Below are positions 6,544 to 15,905 of a stretch of DNA of 64,000 nucleotides, in pieces. Source of the DNA: Flammeovirgaceae bacterium BBD 1991-12 (lineage in GTDB: Bacteria; Bacteroidota; Bacteroidia; Cytophagales; Cyclobacteriaceae); the NCBI GenBank assembly GCA_001657315.1, contig LYSV01000023.1:1-64000 (forward strand). Direction: 5' to 3'. The position numbers and the translations under genes are program-made. Numbering within the stretch: position 1 is the stretch's first letter; every line of letters begins with the position of its first letter. Under the pieces are notes generated by a model. The model was not told where the DNA came from, did no database searches, and worked only from the letters and a program-made list of their open reading frames with translations.

Positions 6544-9500
6544 TTAATCCGTTCGCACATGTCCTTTTTTCACACTCGTGAACCAGTTGTAAAGCACCGG
6601 CACCACAATCAGGGTCAATAACATGGACGAAATCAATCCTCCAATCAACGTCCAGCCGAGTGGAGACCAGAGGTTGCTGCCTGAAAATGTAAGTGGCACC
6701 AATCCCAGAATAGTGGTAGCTGTCGTAAGCACAATCGGAACGAACCTTCTTTCAGCGGCCTGTTTGATCGCTTCTACTTTTTCTTTTCCTTCCCCGATGA
6801 GTTGATTGGTGTAGTCAACCAAAATGATGGAGTTATTCACGACGATCCCTATCAGGCTTATAAACCCGACAAAGGCAAAAAAGGAAAAAGACCAGCCTGT
6901 GAGAAACAGCGCAATAAAGGAACCCGTAATGGCAAGTGGGATCGCTGAAAAAATGATCATTGGCTGCACAAATGAACGGAACTGCAACACCAGCACGGCA
7001 AAGATCCCCAACATAGCGATGATCAGAAGCGTTCCCAGATCGCCAAAGCTCTCTTGCTGGGTCTCGTACTCTCCCCCAATGTAATAGGAATATCCTTCGG
7101 GCCAATTGTATGCGTCCAGCATGGGTAAAATGGCTTGCGTTACTTCTGTGGTTTTATCCGGATCGATGACATTGGCAGTGATCCCTATCGATCTCTCCAG
7201 ATTAAAGTGATTGATCTTGGCGTATTCCGCCTTGAACTGAATATCAGATACCTGTGAAAGTGGCACCTGATGTCCGGTTGCGCTGGCCACATACACTTTA
7301 TCAAAGTCATCGATGGTTGGCTCCTCTACAAAGGGTATTCGAAGCGTCATAGGGAAAGTATCATCTTCTCTCTCAATGGTGGCTTTGTCCACAGCAATGC
7401 CATTTAAGCTGGCCCGTACCGTTTGGTCAATATCCAGTAAAGAGAGATTGTAAAGTGAAGCTTTGTCACGATTGATCTCCACCTTAATGTCTGTTTTACT
7501 CAGTGCCAGCGGGTTATCTACATCCTCCGTACCAGCAGTCTGACGTACCATTTCCTCAACATCCGCTGCTATCTTCTTTAAGACGGTCAGTTCATCTCCC
7601 AGCAACAAGATCTCAATGGGTGCTTCGAAAGGGGCTCCATTTTTCAATTCCCGGAAATATATCTTACCGTCAGGAAAAGCCCGGAACGTATCTCGAAATT
7701 GCTGAAGAGTGGCATAAAATTTTGGTGGGTCCCATTCTTTGAAATTGACCACAACCTCGCCGTGGTATTTTTTATATTCTTCGGGGATCCGGTTGTAGTA
7801 CACCTGAGGATTACCATGACCTGTATTGACAATGTAGCTATCGACATAGTCCGTGGTATCCAATACCGACTCGATGTACGAGATCGCTTTATCCGTACGC
7901 TTTAGGTTCGCCGTGTACGGCATGTCTACCGAGATCAACAACAAAGGCTTGTCGGCGGTAGGGAAAAAACTGACCCCAATGCCGGGGAAGAGTGCTCCCG
8001 CAAAGCCAAAAAGTCCAAAACCGATCAGCATTATCAGCCAGCCCCGCTTTAAGGCGAAGCTGATAGAAGGTCTGTAGAATTTGACGATGAGCTTGTCCAT
8101 CAGTCTCCTCACTAACGTCTGTTTAGTACCTACTTGTTTGGAATTCAATACTTTGCTGGAAACGATCGGTGTAAAGACCAGGGCTAAAATCAGTGAAGCG
8201 GTCAATGCATAAATAACGGTCAATGGCAATGTCCGGAGAAACTCACCCGGACCACTTTGGAGCAGTGATAATGGTGCAAAAGCCAGTACGGTAGTGACGG
8301 TGGAACTGATGATCGCATAGCCTACTTCTTTAGTCCCTAAACTTGCTGCTTCCTTGATCTTGTGGCCATCATTTTTGAAGTTCACGATGTTTTCAATTAC
8401 CACAATGGCATTGTCCACCAACAATCCAAGGGCAATAACCAAAGCCGCGATACTGATCTGCTGCAAGGCATAATTGTTAAGATCCAATACCGTCACTGCC
8501 AGGATGATGGACAAAGGAAAGATGGTCATCACGACCACGGCTGGTCGCCATCCCAGAAAAATCCAAATGATCACGCCAACCAAAATGATCCCCTGGAGCA
8601 GGTTGCTGATGAAATCATTGATCCGAAATGCTACGGCAGGCGCTTGCTCAAAAGCAGTCACGAGCTGGACCCCCTCAGGCAGTTTTGATTGAAAGCCGGC
8701 CTCCACTTTCTTGAGCTCTTCTGCAAGGGTTAAAATATTGGAACCTCGCTTTTGATTGGCAGTAAGGTAGATACATCGGTCCTGGTTGTACCGGGCGAAC
8801 CATTGCTGGTCGTCATAGTCGAATTCCACCGAGGCAAAATCTTTCAAATACACAATCTGATTGTCAGCGGATCGGATTGCTGTATTGGCGATTTCTTCCA
8901 GGTCTTCATACCCTCCTGTAGATTGGATATTGAAAGTCAGTCCATCGGAGGCAATGTCTCCTCCTGGAATGTTAGCGTTATTGCCGCGTAGCACGCCCAA
9001 TACCTGGCTGAGTGGAATACTGAGCTGAGCCATTTTCTGAAAATTGACACTGATACGGATCTCCTCCACCGGGTACGCTTCTATTTCGGTGGACTTTACA
9101 AAGTCAATCTTTTCCACCTCGTCCTGAAAGTCCTCAGCTACATCATAGAGGATTTTATAAGGCACATTGTCGGAAACCAACGCAAACTGCTGGATCACGA
9201 CCCGTTCCTCGGGCTTGAACTGTTCTACTTCGAGGCTGAAGATATCGGCTGGCAGATCGGGACGAATCCCGGTGACGGCTGCCTGGATCTCATCGTACTT
9301 TTCGTCATAATCAATCCCGAACTCTGCTTCAATTTGGAATACTGCCAGCCCATTGGTGATTTCTGTACGAATCTCCGTGATCTCATCAAGCTCGTCTACC
9401 ACTTCCTCTATCGGGTCGACAATGAGGTCTTCCATATCTTCCGGACTCGTACCAGGATACACCACGATGATGGTGTAATTGGGTAGCTCCAGGAAGGGAT

Positions 9501-9609
9501 CTTCTGACTTGGGCATGGAGAAAAAAGACCGCAACCCCAGGAATAATGCCAGCCCCACCATCACATAGATGAACTGGTTGTTTTTTATCGCTAATGAAGG
9601 TAATCGCAT
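6544..9609 (-). CDS. RND efflux pump, inner-membrane permease
   Basis: This 1021-residue proton-driven permease is of the AcrB/HAE type. It has TM1 at residues 12-31, a large periplasmic porter domain (32-330), a TM2-7 block, a second porter domain (about 560-840), and TM8-12 to the end. The TM4 signature reads GLLVDNAIVVIEN at about residues 395-407, and TM10 reads GIVVNNSIILVDY at about 921-933. At the positions of AcrB Asp408 and Lys940 the residues are Asn, while Asp407 is kept. This differs from the classical AcrB relay but occurs in some RND clades. It is last of five genes in a tetR-SDR-tolC-MFP-RND operon. The likely role is export of drugs or toxic metabolites with the adaptor and TolC-type protein encoded upstream. 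Confidence 0.92.
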   Translation of the reverse strand: MRLPSLAIKNNQFIYVMVGLALFLGLRSFFSMPKSEDPFLELPNYTIIVVYPGTSPEDMEDLIVDPIEEVVDELDEITEIRTEITNGLAVFQIEAEFGIDYDEKYDEIQAAVTGIRPDLPADIFSLEVEQFKPEERVVIQQFALVSDNVPYKILYDVAEDFQDEVEKIDFVKSTEIEAYPVEEIRISVNFQKMAQLSIPLSQVLGVLRGNNANIPGGDIASDGLTFNIQSTGGYEDLEEIANTAIRSADNQIVYLKDFASVEFDYDDQQWFARYNQDRCIYLTANQKRGSNILTLAEELKKVEAGFQSKLPEGVQLVTAFEQAPAVAFRINDFISNLLQGIILVGVIIWIFLGWRPAVVVMTIFPLSIILAVTVLDLNNYALQQISIAALVIALGLLVDNAIVVIENIVNFKNDGHKIKEAASLGTKEVGYAIISSTVTTVLAFAPLSLLQSGPGEFLRTLPLTVIYALTASLILALVFTPIVSSKVLNSKQVGTKQTLVRRLMDKLIVKFYRPSISFALKRGWLIMLIGFGLFGFAGALFPGIGVSFFPTADKPLLLISVDMPYTANLKRTDKAISYIESVLDTTDYVDSYIVNTGHGNPQVYYNRIPEEYKKYHGEVVVNFKEWDPPKFYATLQQFRDTFRAFPDGKIYFRELKNGAPFEAPIEILLLGDELTVLKKIAADVEEMVRQTAGTEDVDNPLALSKTDIKVEINRDKASLYNLSLLDIDQTVRASLNGIAVDKATIEREDDTFPMTLRIPFVEEPTIDDFDKVYVASATGHQVPLSQVSDIQFKAEYAKINHFNLERSIGITANVIDPDKTTEVTQAILPMLDAYNWPEGYSYYIGGEYETQQESFGDLGTLLIIAMLGIFAVLVLQFRSFVQPMIIFSAIPLAITGSFIALFLTGWSFSFFAFVGFISLIGIVVNNSIILVDYTNQLIGEGKEKVEAIKQAAERRFVPIVLTTATTILGLVPLTFSGSNLWSPLGWTLIGGLISSMLLTLIVVPVLYNWFTSVKKGHVRTD

Positions 9610-9680
9610 GTTTGTATGACTTTTGGTCTTTGGCTATTTATTTGCTCCTGGCCATTGGTTTAAAATGATTTTGGAAATAG

Positions 9681-10748
9681 CTAAAGGCCGATTACCACTA
9701 CAGAATCCTTGTCCGACAAATAGGCTCCACCATCCAGCACGAGCCACTCGTTGGCTGTAAGCTGTTGGCTGCTGATCGTGAAGAAATCTCCTTTAATCTC
9801 CTGCACCTGAACTTGCTTTTTCCGTACTGTCTGTCGGTCTTTTGAGGTGAACACACTGGCGTTCTTGCCATCACCCTCAATTAAGGCGGTCATAGGAATT
9901 TTGTAATGTGATTGCACACTTGAGGGAATGATCCCAACATAGCCTACAAACCCATTTTTCAATTCGGGGTAGAAGCCATCAAGCGTTAGTTCGATATCGA
10001 ATGTGCCTGTGAAAGGGTTGGCTTCTTCTGCGATCTCACTGATACGGGCAGGATATTCCCGACCAGGAAAGGCGTTGAAAGAAACACTGGCTTTGTCCGT
10101 TGGTCTAACCTTCACGATCTGCCTGTCCGCCACCCCGATCTTAATGATCTGTGTACCCCTGGCTCCCGTACTGCCTACTTCATAGATTGGCTGTCCAGGG
10201 CCGACCAGCTCACCTTCTTCGGCCATTTTATTTAAAACTTTTCCATTAATCGGAGCAATGATCCTGGCATAACGCTGGTTAAATTGGGCAATATCCAAAG
10301 AAGCTTTGGCTACCTCATACGCAGTGCGACTGTCCTGGAGCTGCTCCAGGGTGGCTACCGTATCCTGGTGCAGGCTTTCCACTCGCCTCAAGTCACGCTC
10401 GGCCTTATCAAACCCGTTTTGTGCTTGCACCACCTGGGCGTTGATCTCCACCAGGTCGAGCATGGCGAGTACCTGGCCTTTCCTTACCGTAGCTCCTTTT
10501 TCAAATCGAAGCTGATCGATAATGCCACCGATCTTGAAGGAGAAGGTCACTTCTTTCCCGGAGGCTAAAACGCCACTGGCCGTGATCGGAAGTGGATCAT
10601 TGCTTTCTTCCAGCTTGACCACTCTTACCTGTTTTTTGAGAGGTGTGAGAGCAGCCTCGACTGTATTGTAATTCTTCTTGCAGCTACTCATTACGAGAGA
10701 GGCTGCCGCAAACAGTAGTGCCCATGATTGTTGGTTGTTCAATTTCAT
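9681..10748 (-). CDS. RND periplasmic adaptor (membrane-fusion) lipoprotein
   Basis: This 355-residue adaptor has a lipoprotein signal (lipobox MSSC at about 20-23), a barrel-sandwich/lipoyl half-motif (GGIIDQLRFEKGATVRKGQV), a short alpha-hairpin (VVQAQNGFDKAERDLRRVES), the second lipoyl half (ARIIAPINGKVLNK) and beta-barrel and membrane-proximal domains. It should bridge the permease and the TolC-type channel across the periplasm. It lies 13 bp after the TolC gene and 71 bp before the permease gene in one transcription unit. The short hairpin is typical of Bacteroidota adaptors. Confidence 0.92.
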   Translation of the reverse strand: MKLNNQQSWALLFAAASLVMSSCKKNYNTVEAALTPLKKQVRVVKLEESNDPLPITASGVLASGKEVTFSFKIGGIIDQLRFEKGATVRKGQVLAMLDLVEINAQVVQAQNGFDKAERDLRRVESLHQDTVATLEQLQDSRTAYEVAKASLDIAQFNQRYARIIAPINGKVLNKMAEEGELVGPGQPIYEVGSTGARGTQIIKIGVADRQIVKVRPTDKASVSFNAFPGREYPARISEIAEEANPFTGTFDIELTLDGFYPELKNGFVGYVGIIPSSVQSHYKIPMTALIEGDGKNASVFTSKDRQTVRKKQVQVQEIKGDFFTISSQQLTANEWLVLDGGAYLSDKDSVVVIGL

Positions 10749-10761
10749 TTTTTAATTTGTT

Positions 10762-12126
10762 TTAAAGGTCTTTATAGGAAATGGCCGCATCGAGTGCCGC
10801 TTTTCTGATTTTTACATTGTATTTTGAGATGACTTCTTGCAGTTGAGCCGTCGTGAACGTGTTTCTTGAGTCATTGTAAGTGACCTGGATCACCTGGTTT
10901 TGTGCGTATTTCTTTTCAATGATGCGAAAATTCTCTTGTGCGCTTTCCCGCTCCGCCTGACGTGCTACCTGTGTTTTGAGGGCTTCTTCGTAAGCGTAAT
11001 ACGCCTCAGCGACTTCAAGTGTGATGAGGTCTTGCGTTTCCTTCAGTTGGCTTTCAAGCTGTTTTTCCTGCAAAAGGGACTGCTGAATGCGGGCTTTGTT
11101 TTGATTGCCCTGGAAGATCGGCCAGATAAGGCCAAAACGGAGAAACCAAAAATCCTGGGTATCGTCAAACTCATAACCAAATCCTTGATAACCTACATCC
11201 CCTATAAGGTTGACTTCCGGTACAATGTACCGTTTGTTGAGGAGTGTACTCGACCTGGTCGCTTCCAAACCATAGTTAATTTCATTGAGTTCTTCTCGCT
11301 GATCGAGTGCGGTAGTAGTAAGATTTCCCAGGTCATCAACCGCCTGGGTTGCTGTCACCTGGTCTTCCCCAGGAATAAGAGCATTCAGTTCACGACCAAT
11401 CAGGTAATTGAAAAAAATGGCTGACACTTTTTCCTGCCGCTCGGCACCAGCGATCTGACTTTCTAACTTGCTTACTTCTGCTTTTGCACCGAATATCACC
11501 TCTTTGGTGGCCTTATCATTAGCCACCTGGCTTTCACTCACCCGGACCAATTCCTGAAGGATCCCTCTCGTGGACCGGAGAATCACTACTTGCTCTCTGG
11601 CAGAAAGGTGGTTGTAGTAAGCCGCCTTGATCTCCTTTACCAACTGATTTTCATATGCTTTCTTCTTTGCCTCTTTGGCTGCAAGTTGTGAATGCTGGAT
11701 ACGCTGGTTGAAAATAATGTCCGTATTGAGTATCGGCTGTATGAGTCGGATTTTTGTTTCATGAAAATCATCCGGGAGAAACTGTTCATCCACGTTTTGG
11801 ATATCTGTTGGGTATACCTCCGAACCAAAAAGTTGATTAAGCCCGTCATAGGCGGGGTTTACCAGGTCTCCTGCAGGGACGCTGATAATTCGACCACCAT
11901 CCGCCCGGATATACGAAGCATCAAATGTGATATCTGGCAGGTACTTACCTTTAGCCTCTCTTAACCGTTCCTGTTGGATCTCAGTATCCAGCTGTTCACG
12001 GATGAGCTGCTGGTTATTTTGAAGACCAAGCCGGATGTATTCGTGAAGAGGGGATGTAGGCTGGCTTTGCGATACGAGTGTGTGTACCAGCAGTACCAGC
12101 GTTTTGTAAATAGTCAGGTTCTTCAT
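10762..12126 (-). CDS. TolC family outer membrane efflux protein
   Basis: This 454-residue protein has a signal peptide and two outer-membrane-efflux (OEP) repeats. The coiled-coil segments are visible at about 130-240 (LVKEIKAAYYNHLSAREQV, then RVSESQVANDKATKEVI) and 345-450 (QTLARQAERESAQENFRII-like heptads). It should trimerise into the exit duct for the RND pump. The distances to the SDR gene upstream (11 bp) and the adaptor gene downstream (13 bp) show one operon. There is no N-terminal cysteine, so it is not a lipoprotein, unlike many OprM-type channels. Confidence 0.9.
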   Translation of the reverse strand: MKNLTIYKTLVLLVHTLVSQSQPTSPLHEYIRLGLQNNQQLIREQLDTEIQQERLREAKGKYLPDITFDASYIRADGGRIISVPAGDLVNPAYDGLNQLFGSEVYPTDIQNVDEQFLPDDFHETKIRLIQPILNTDIIFNQRIQHSQLAAKEAKKKAYENQLVKEIKAAYYNHLSAREQVVILRSTRGILQELVRVSESQVANDKATKEVIFGAKAEVSKLESQIAGAERQEKVSAIFFNYLIGRELNALIPGEDQVTATQAVDDLGNLTTTALDQREELNEINYGLEATRSSTLLNKRYIVPEVNLIGDVGYQGFGYEFDDTQDFWFLRFGLIWPIFQGNQNKARIQQSLLQEKQLESQLKETQDLITLEVAEAYYAYEEALKTQVARQAERESAQENFRIIEKKYAQNQVIQVTYNDSRNTFTTAQLQEVISKYNVKIRKAALDAAISYKDL

Positions 12127-12137
12127 TAAAATAAATA

Positions 12138-12950
12138 TTATCGTTTTGATTGAGAAGCCATTTTTTTCATGATACCACTCATGATCTTTACCTGTAAGGC
12201 CCTCGGGAGTGGAGACAATGAATATTTAAGAAATTTGGTCAGGGTGCCTGGCAATACGGTAGAGCGTCTTCCAAGAGAGGAAAGGATGGACCTGACCATG
12301 CCCTGTGGTTTTTGCGCTTTACCCATGTTCATTTTAGCACGATCCGCAAATCCTGTATTTACAGGACCTGGAGCTGCTGTGAGCACATCTACTCCATGAG
12401 GTTTTAATTCAATTGCAAGCCCCTCTCCCAATGACTGTACATAAGCTTTCGTAGCCGCATAGTTTGCAGCATAAGGAGTCCCCTGAAAGCCAAGCAAAGA
12501 GCTGATCAATATGATGCCACCTCTGCCTTTTTCTTTGAATTTTCCAGCATAGTGGTAAGTGAGGGTTGCCAAACTGATGCAGTTAAGAAATACCATATTC
12601 ATTTCGTCAGCGATACGGTTTTCTATAAAATTGCCTGAGGTAGCAAAGCCTGCATTTGCCACAAGAAGCCCTACGTTAAGACCTTTACAAAAATCCATCA
12701 CCAATTCATTTCCTTCTGGTACTGCAAGGTCGGCAACAATGACCCTGGACTCTACGCCGTGAGTGGCATTGATCAGTGTGGCTACTGCTTCCAACTGATC
12801 TTTGCTTCTTGATACCAGGACAATATTGATCCCAGCCGATGCGAGTGCCAGGGTAAGTTCTTTACCGATCCCTGAAGATGCTCCCGTGACAATCGCCCAG
12901 GATCCATATTTGGTTTTAAGTCGTTCTTTCAGTTTTTGATCCAGATTCAT
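12138..12950 (-). CDS. SDR family NAD(P)-dependent oxidoreductase
   Basis: This 270-residue classical short-chain dehydrogenase has the cofactor motif TGASSGIGKE at about residues 22-31, the structural NAG motif (LLVANAG) at about 93-99, the catalytic serine in ISSLLG at about 149, and YAATKAY (Tyr and Lys of the active site) near 162-168. The NADPH preference is not certain; R at the end of the second strand (VLVSRSK) favours NADPH. The substrate is unknown. It lies between tetR and the efflux genes, 35 bp from tetR, so it may modify a compound that the pump exports or the regulator senses. Confidence 0.9.
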   Translation of the reverse strand: MNLDQKLKERLKTKYGSWAIVTGASSGIGKELTLALASAGINIVLVSRSKDQLEAVATLINATHGVESRVIVADLAVPEGNELVMDFCKGLNVGLLVANAGFATSGNFIENRIADEMNMVFLNCISLATLTYHYAGKFKEKGRGGIILISSLLGFQGTPYAANYAATKAYVQSLGEGLAIELKPHGVDVLTAAPGPVNTGFADRAKMNMGKAQKPQGMVRSILSSLGRRSTVLPGTLTKFLKYSLSPLPRALQVKIMSGIMKKMASQSKR

Positions 12951-12953
12951 ATT

Positions 12954-12967
12954 ATAATGATCGTTAT
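12954..12967. promoter_or_regulatory. Candidate TetR operator, internal copy
   Basis: ATAATGATCGTTAT is a near-perfect dyad with a single mismatched pair. It lies between tetR and the SDR gene and matches 13 of 14 positions of the copy upstream of tetR. The SDR and efflux genes may therefore have their own regulated promoter here. Confidence 0.6.
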
Positions 12968-12985
12968 ATTTTTACTTAAATTTTT

Positions 12986-13591
12986 TTAGTTTTTAAAAAC
13001 AACTGCTTTAAGGTATTTCTTTAGTTGACTTTCCACTCCTTTCATCTGCGCAACCTGGTTATGCGCTTTGGCCAGCATGATGGCTCCCTCTATGGAAGCA
13101 AAGATGAAATGGCTAATTTCTTTTGGGTCCGCGTTGTGAAATACACCTTCCTTTATGCCGCGTTCCAATACTTTCTCGACCAGGCTGGTCATTTTCTGAA
13201 TAGCAAAAACTACTTTTTGTTTCATCCAGGGGAGTGCATCATCTGCTTCAATACTCATGTTTAAAATAGGACACCCACCAGTAAATAACTTTCTGACCAC
13301 CTTTCCCGGGTGCTCTACAAAAGCAATTAATTGCTCTCCTGGATTATCGTGAGATAGAATAGATGATTCATAGGTAGCATGTAGTTTTTTAATATTCGAA
13401 TCGAAAGCATGCATGGCCAGGTCCTGCTTGCCATCGAAGTTGGCATAGATTACTCCACTGGTAAGTTGAGTAGCATCTCTCAAATCCTGAACAGATGTAC
13501 CGTGATAGCCCTTCAAATTGAATACCTCTGCTGCTTTTTCTATGACCATCTGTCTTGTTCGTTCCCCCTTACTATATCTTACTGTTCGCAT
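12986..13591 (-). CDS. TetR/AcrR family transcriptional repressor
   Basis: This 201-residue regulator has a helix-turn-helix at about residues 20-50 (AEVFNLKGYHGTSVQDLRD, then LTSGVIYANFDGKQDL) and an all-helical ligand domain. Its C-terminal part resembles the TetR_C family seen in YcdC/AcrR-like proteins. The ATG at 13591 is preferred to a TTG two codons upstream. It is the first gene of the efflux operon. The dyad ATAATGATTGTTAT lies 25 bp upstream of its start and again in front of the SDR gene. This argues for autoregulation and ligand-induced derepression of the pump. Confidence 0.9.
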   Translation of the reverse strand: MRTVRYSKGERTRQMVIEKAAEVFNLKGYHGTSVQDLRDATQLTSGVIYANFDGKQDLAMHAFDSNIKKLHATYESSILSHDNPGEQLIAFVEHPGKVVRKLFTGGCPILNMSIEADDALPWMKQKVVFAIQKMTSLVEKVLERGIKEGVFHNADPKEISHFIFASIEGAIMLAKAHNQVAQMKGVESQLKKYLKAVVFKN

Positions 13592-13615
13592 AATCAAGTA
13601 GATTAACGCTTAAAT

Positions 13616-13629
13616 ATAATGATTGTTAT
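13616..13629. promoter_or_regulatory. Candidate TetR operator upstream of tetR
   Basis: ATAATGATTGTTAT differs at one position from the 12954-12967 copy. The location, 25 bp before the tetR start, is where an autorepressor would act. The rest of the roughly 300 bp to the histidine kinase start at 13905 shows no other supportable feature. Confidence 0.6.
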
Positions 13630-13904
13630 TATTTATTCAGTGAAGCAGGAAAAATAAAAGGTTAACCCTTAAAATACTACTGTGAAATGTGATAAGGCTC
13701 CTGGATGTTTACTTCATTCCATCTAATCACAACAAGGGAACCTGTTTGGCCTGAAAATGACTATTTAATGGTTATGCTGGTCGTCCATAGTATTATCAGC
13801 CATTTATATGTACTTTCAACATCTGAATCCGCCAATACACGTAAGCTGTAAAAAGAGGTGTTTGCTGATAAAACCAGTTTTCCTTATTGATTGAGCTTTA
13901 ACTC

Positions 13905-15905
13905 ATGGGCAAATTCATGCTGATAAATTTGCTGGCGCTGTTACCTGTGACGGGTGGCTTTTCTTCGGCAAACAATGATCAACCGACAACCCGGGAAAGT
14001 TTACCGGCGGGTCAGTTATATGATTCAGCGGAGCTGTATTACCGCGAGGGGGATTTTAGCAGCAGTATCCTGTTTGCAGAGCGGACGGTGGAAATAGCGA
14101 ATACGACCCGCGCATATACCCAGCAGGCACAAAGCTATCTGCTGATCGCGCGGATCAGGTACATACAGGGTGATGATTCGTTGGCACTGGCCTTAAGGAG
14201 ACAGGCCTTATCCATTGCAGAAAAGAATAATATTGTACCCATACAGGCAAAAGCACTGTCAGATATTGGTGCTTCCTACTCATTCATGAACCAGTTTGAT
14301 TCAGCTATCAGCTATCTGGATCGTAGTATTAACCTTTTTCCCGACAGTCTTAATCTCATCAAAAACTACGGACGGTTAGGCATTACCTACCGGCGTAAAG
14401 ATGACTATGAGCAGGCCATCTACTATTACCTGAGGTCCCTGGATATCTCGCTGAAAATTAATGATACGCTTACGGCTGCGAAAAGCTATAACAACATTGG
14501 TAACCTTCACCGACGTGCAAAAGCTTCTTCCGAAAAAACAATGCCCTATTACAGGAAGGCCATAGAACTCTTGAGGCAGTCCGAACATTCATATCAATTA
14601 TCCAACACCTACATGTTCTTAGGGGATTACCTGAGTGAATTAGGCCGATATGAAGAGGCAAAGAAGCGGTTATCCGAAGCGTTGGCTATTGCAGACGAGT
14701 TTAACTTTCCATCCATAAAAGTAGATGTGTTTGCTTCATTGGGTGATATTCATCGTAAAACGTATCAACTGGATAGTGCGGTTTTTTTCTTTAACAGATC
14801 CCTGGAATTAAACCGTTCATCAGGCTCTGTTTCAGATATGATACCGACGTTGTTAAGCCTGGGTGATGTATACATAAAGAAACGGGATTATATAAAAGCG
14901 AGGCAACTGATCACCGAATCATTGTCCATGGCCCATGAAATAAACTATATACATCCGTTGGAGAATGCCTATAGATTACTCTTTCAGGTAGACTCCTCCC
15001 AACATAACTACAAAAGCGCTCTTGAAAATTATCAAAAGGAAATGTCGCTCAGGAATGACCGACTCACGCTTGAGAAATCCAGGGCATTGGATGAAATACG
15101 TGAAAAGTACGAAACCGAACAAAAGAAAAAGATCATTGCGGATCAGCAGTTGGTCATTGAGAAAGAAAGGGCTAAAACAAACACCATTATATTGATCACC
15201 AATATTGTTGTTACTGCAGGTTTTGCTCTTTATCTCTACTATCGTTATCGTCAAAAATCTCTCTTTGAAAAAGAGATGCAACACCAGCACGAGTTAAGAA
15301 TGAAGGCCATTGTAACCACCCAGGAGGATACACAGCAAAGAATAGCCAAGGACATCCATGACAGCGTTGGGCAGACACTGGCAGCAGCCAAGCTTGCCGT
15401 GGAAACCAGTCTGAAAGGGAATCAGGACAATACGGAACTCAGGAGGACTTCTTCACTGATTGACACAGCCTGTCAGAAAGTTCGTAAAATATCCCATAGC
15501 CTGTTGCCTTATTCACTTCGTATGGAAGGGTTGTTACCTGCCATAAGCGAATTGCTGGAGGAAAGTTTTGGACAGAATGAGATTGAATATAAGTTCAATT
15601 ACCATAATATACCCGGGAGATTGGATGAGCAGGTGGAAATCAACCTGTACAGGATCATCCAGGAGCTGATCAGCAATATTCTTAAACATTCAAAAGCAGA
15701 CAAAGTGACTTTGCAGTTTGTAAAAAACGGAAGTGAGCTCATTCTATGGGTGGAAGATAATGGCAGGGGGTTTGATCAGGACTCAAAAAATTCCGGCATA
15801 GGCATGACCAACATTAAAAGCAGACTGGAGCTGATAGAAGGAAAGCTGAATATTGAAACGGCTGCAGGGCATGGGACAATAACCACCATTAAAATAGCGG
15901 TATGA
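13905..15905 (+). CDS. TPR-containing sensor histidine kinase (NarL-type partner)
   Basis: This 666-residue kinase has a signal peptide, a periplasmic array of about nine TPR repeats (residues 35-390), a short coiled coil (LDEIREKYETEQKKKI), a TM helix at about 427-447, and a cytoplasmic HisKA_3 domain. The phosphoacceptor is His485 in KDIHDSVGQ. The HATPase domain has N, D-x-G (VEDNGRGF) and G (GIGMTNI) boxes. The architecture is the standard Bacteroidota TPR kinase that pairs with NarL/FixJ regulators. Its 3' end overlaps the next gene by 4 bp (ATGA). The signal sensed by the TPR array is unknown. Confidence 0.92.
   Translation: MGKFMLINLLALLPVTGGFSSANNDQPTTRESLPAGQLYDSAELYYREGDFSSSILFAERTVEIANTTRAYTQQAQSYLLIARIRYIQGDDSLALALRRQALSIAEKNNIVPIQAKALSDIGASYSFMNQFDSAISYLDRSINLFPDSLNLIKNYGRLGITYRRKDDYEQAIYYYLRSLDISLKINDTLTAAKSYNNIGNLHRRAKASSEKTMPYYRKAIELLRQSEHSYQLSNTYMFLGDYLSELGRYEEAKKRLSEALAIADEFNFPSIKVDVFASLGDIHRKTYQLDSAVFFFNRSLELNRSSGSVSDMIPTLLSLGDVYIKKRDYIKARQLITESLSMAHEINYIHPLENAYRLLFQVDSSQHNYKSALENYQKEMSLRNDRLTLEKSRALDEIREKYETEQKKKIIADQQLVIEKERAKTNTIILITNIVVTAGFALYLYYRYRQKSLFEKEMQHQHELRMKAIVTTQEDTQQRIAKDIHDSVGQTLAAAKLAVETSLKGNQDNTELRRTSSLIDTACQKVRKISHSLLPYSLRMEGLLPAISELLEESFGQNEIEYKFNYHNIPGRLDEQVEINLYRIIQELISNILKHSKADKVTLQFVKNGSELILWVEDNGRGFDQDSKNSGIGMTNIKSRLELIEGKLNIETAAGHGTITTIKIAV

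Noticed and set aside
8362-8692. Long plus-strand frames inside the RND permease gene
   Set aside because: They are antisense shadows caused by codon bias of the real gene.
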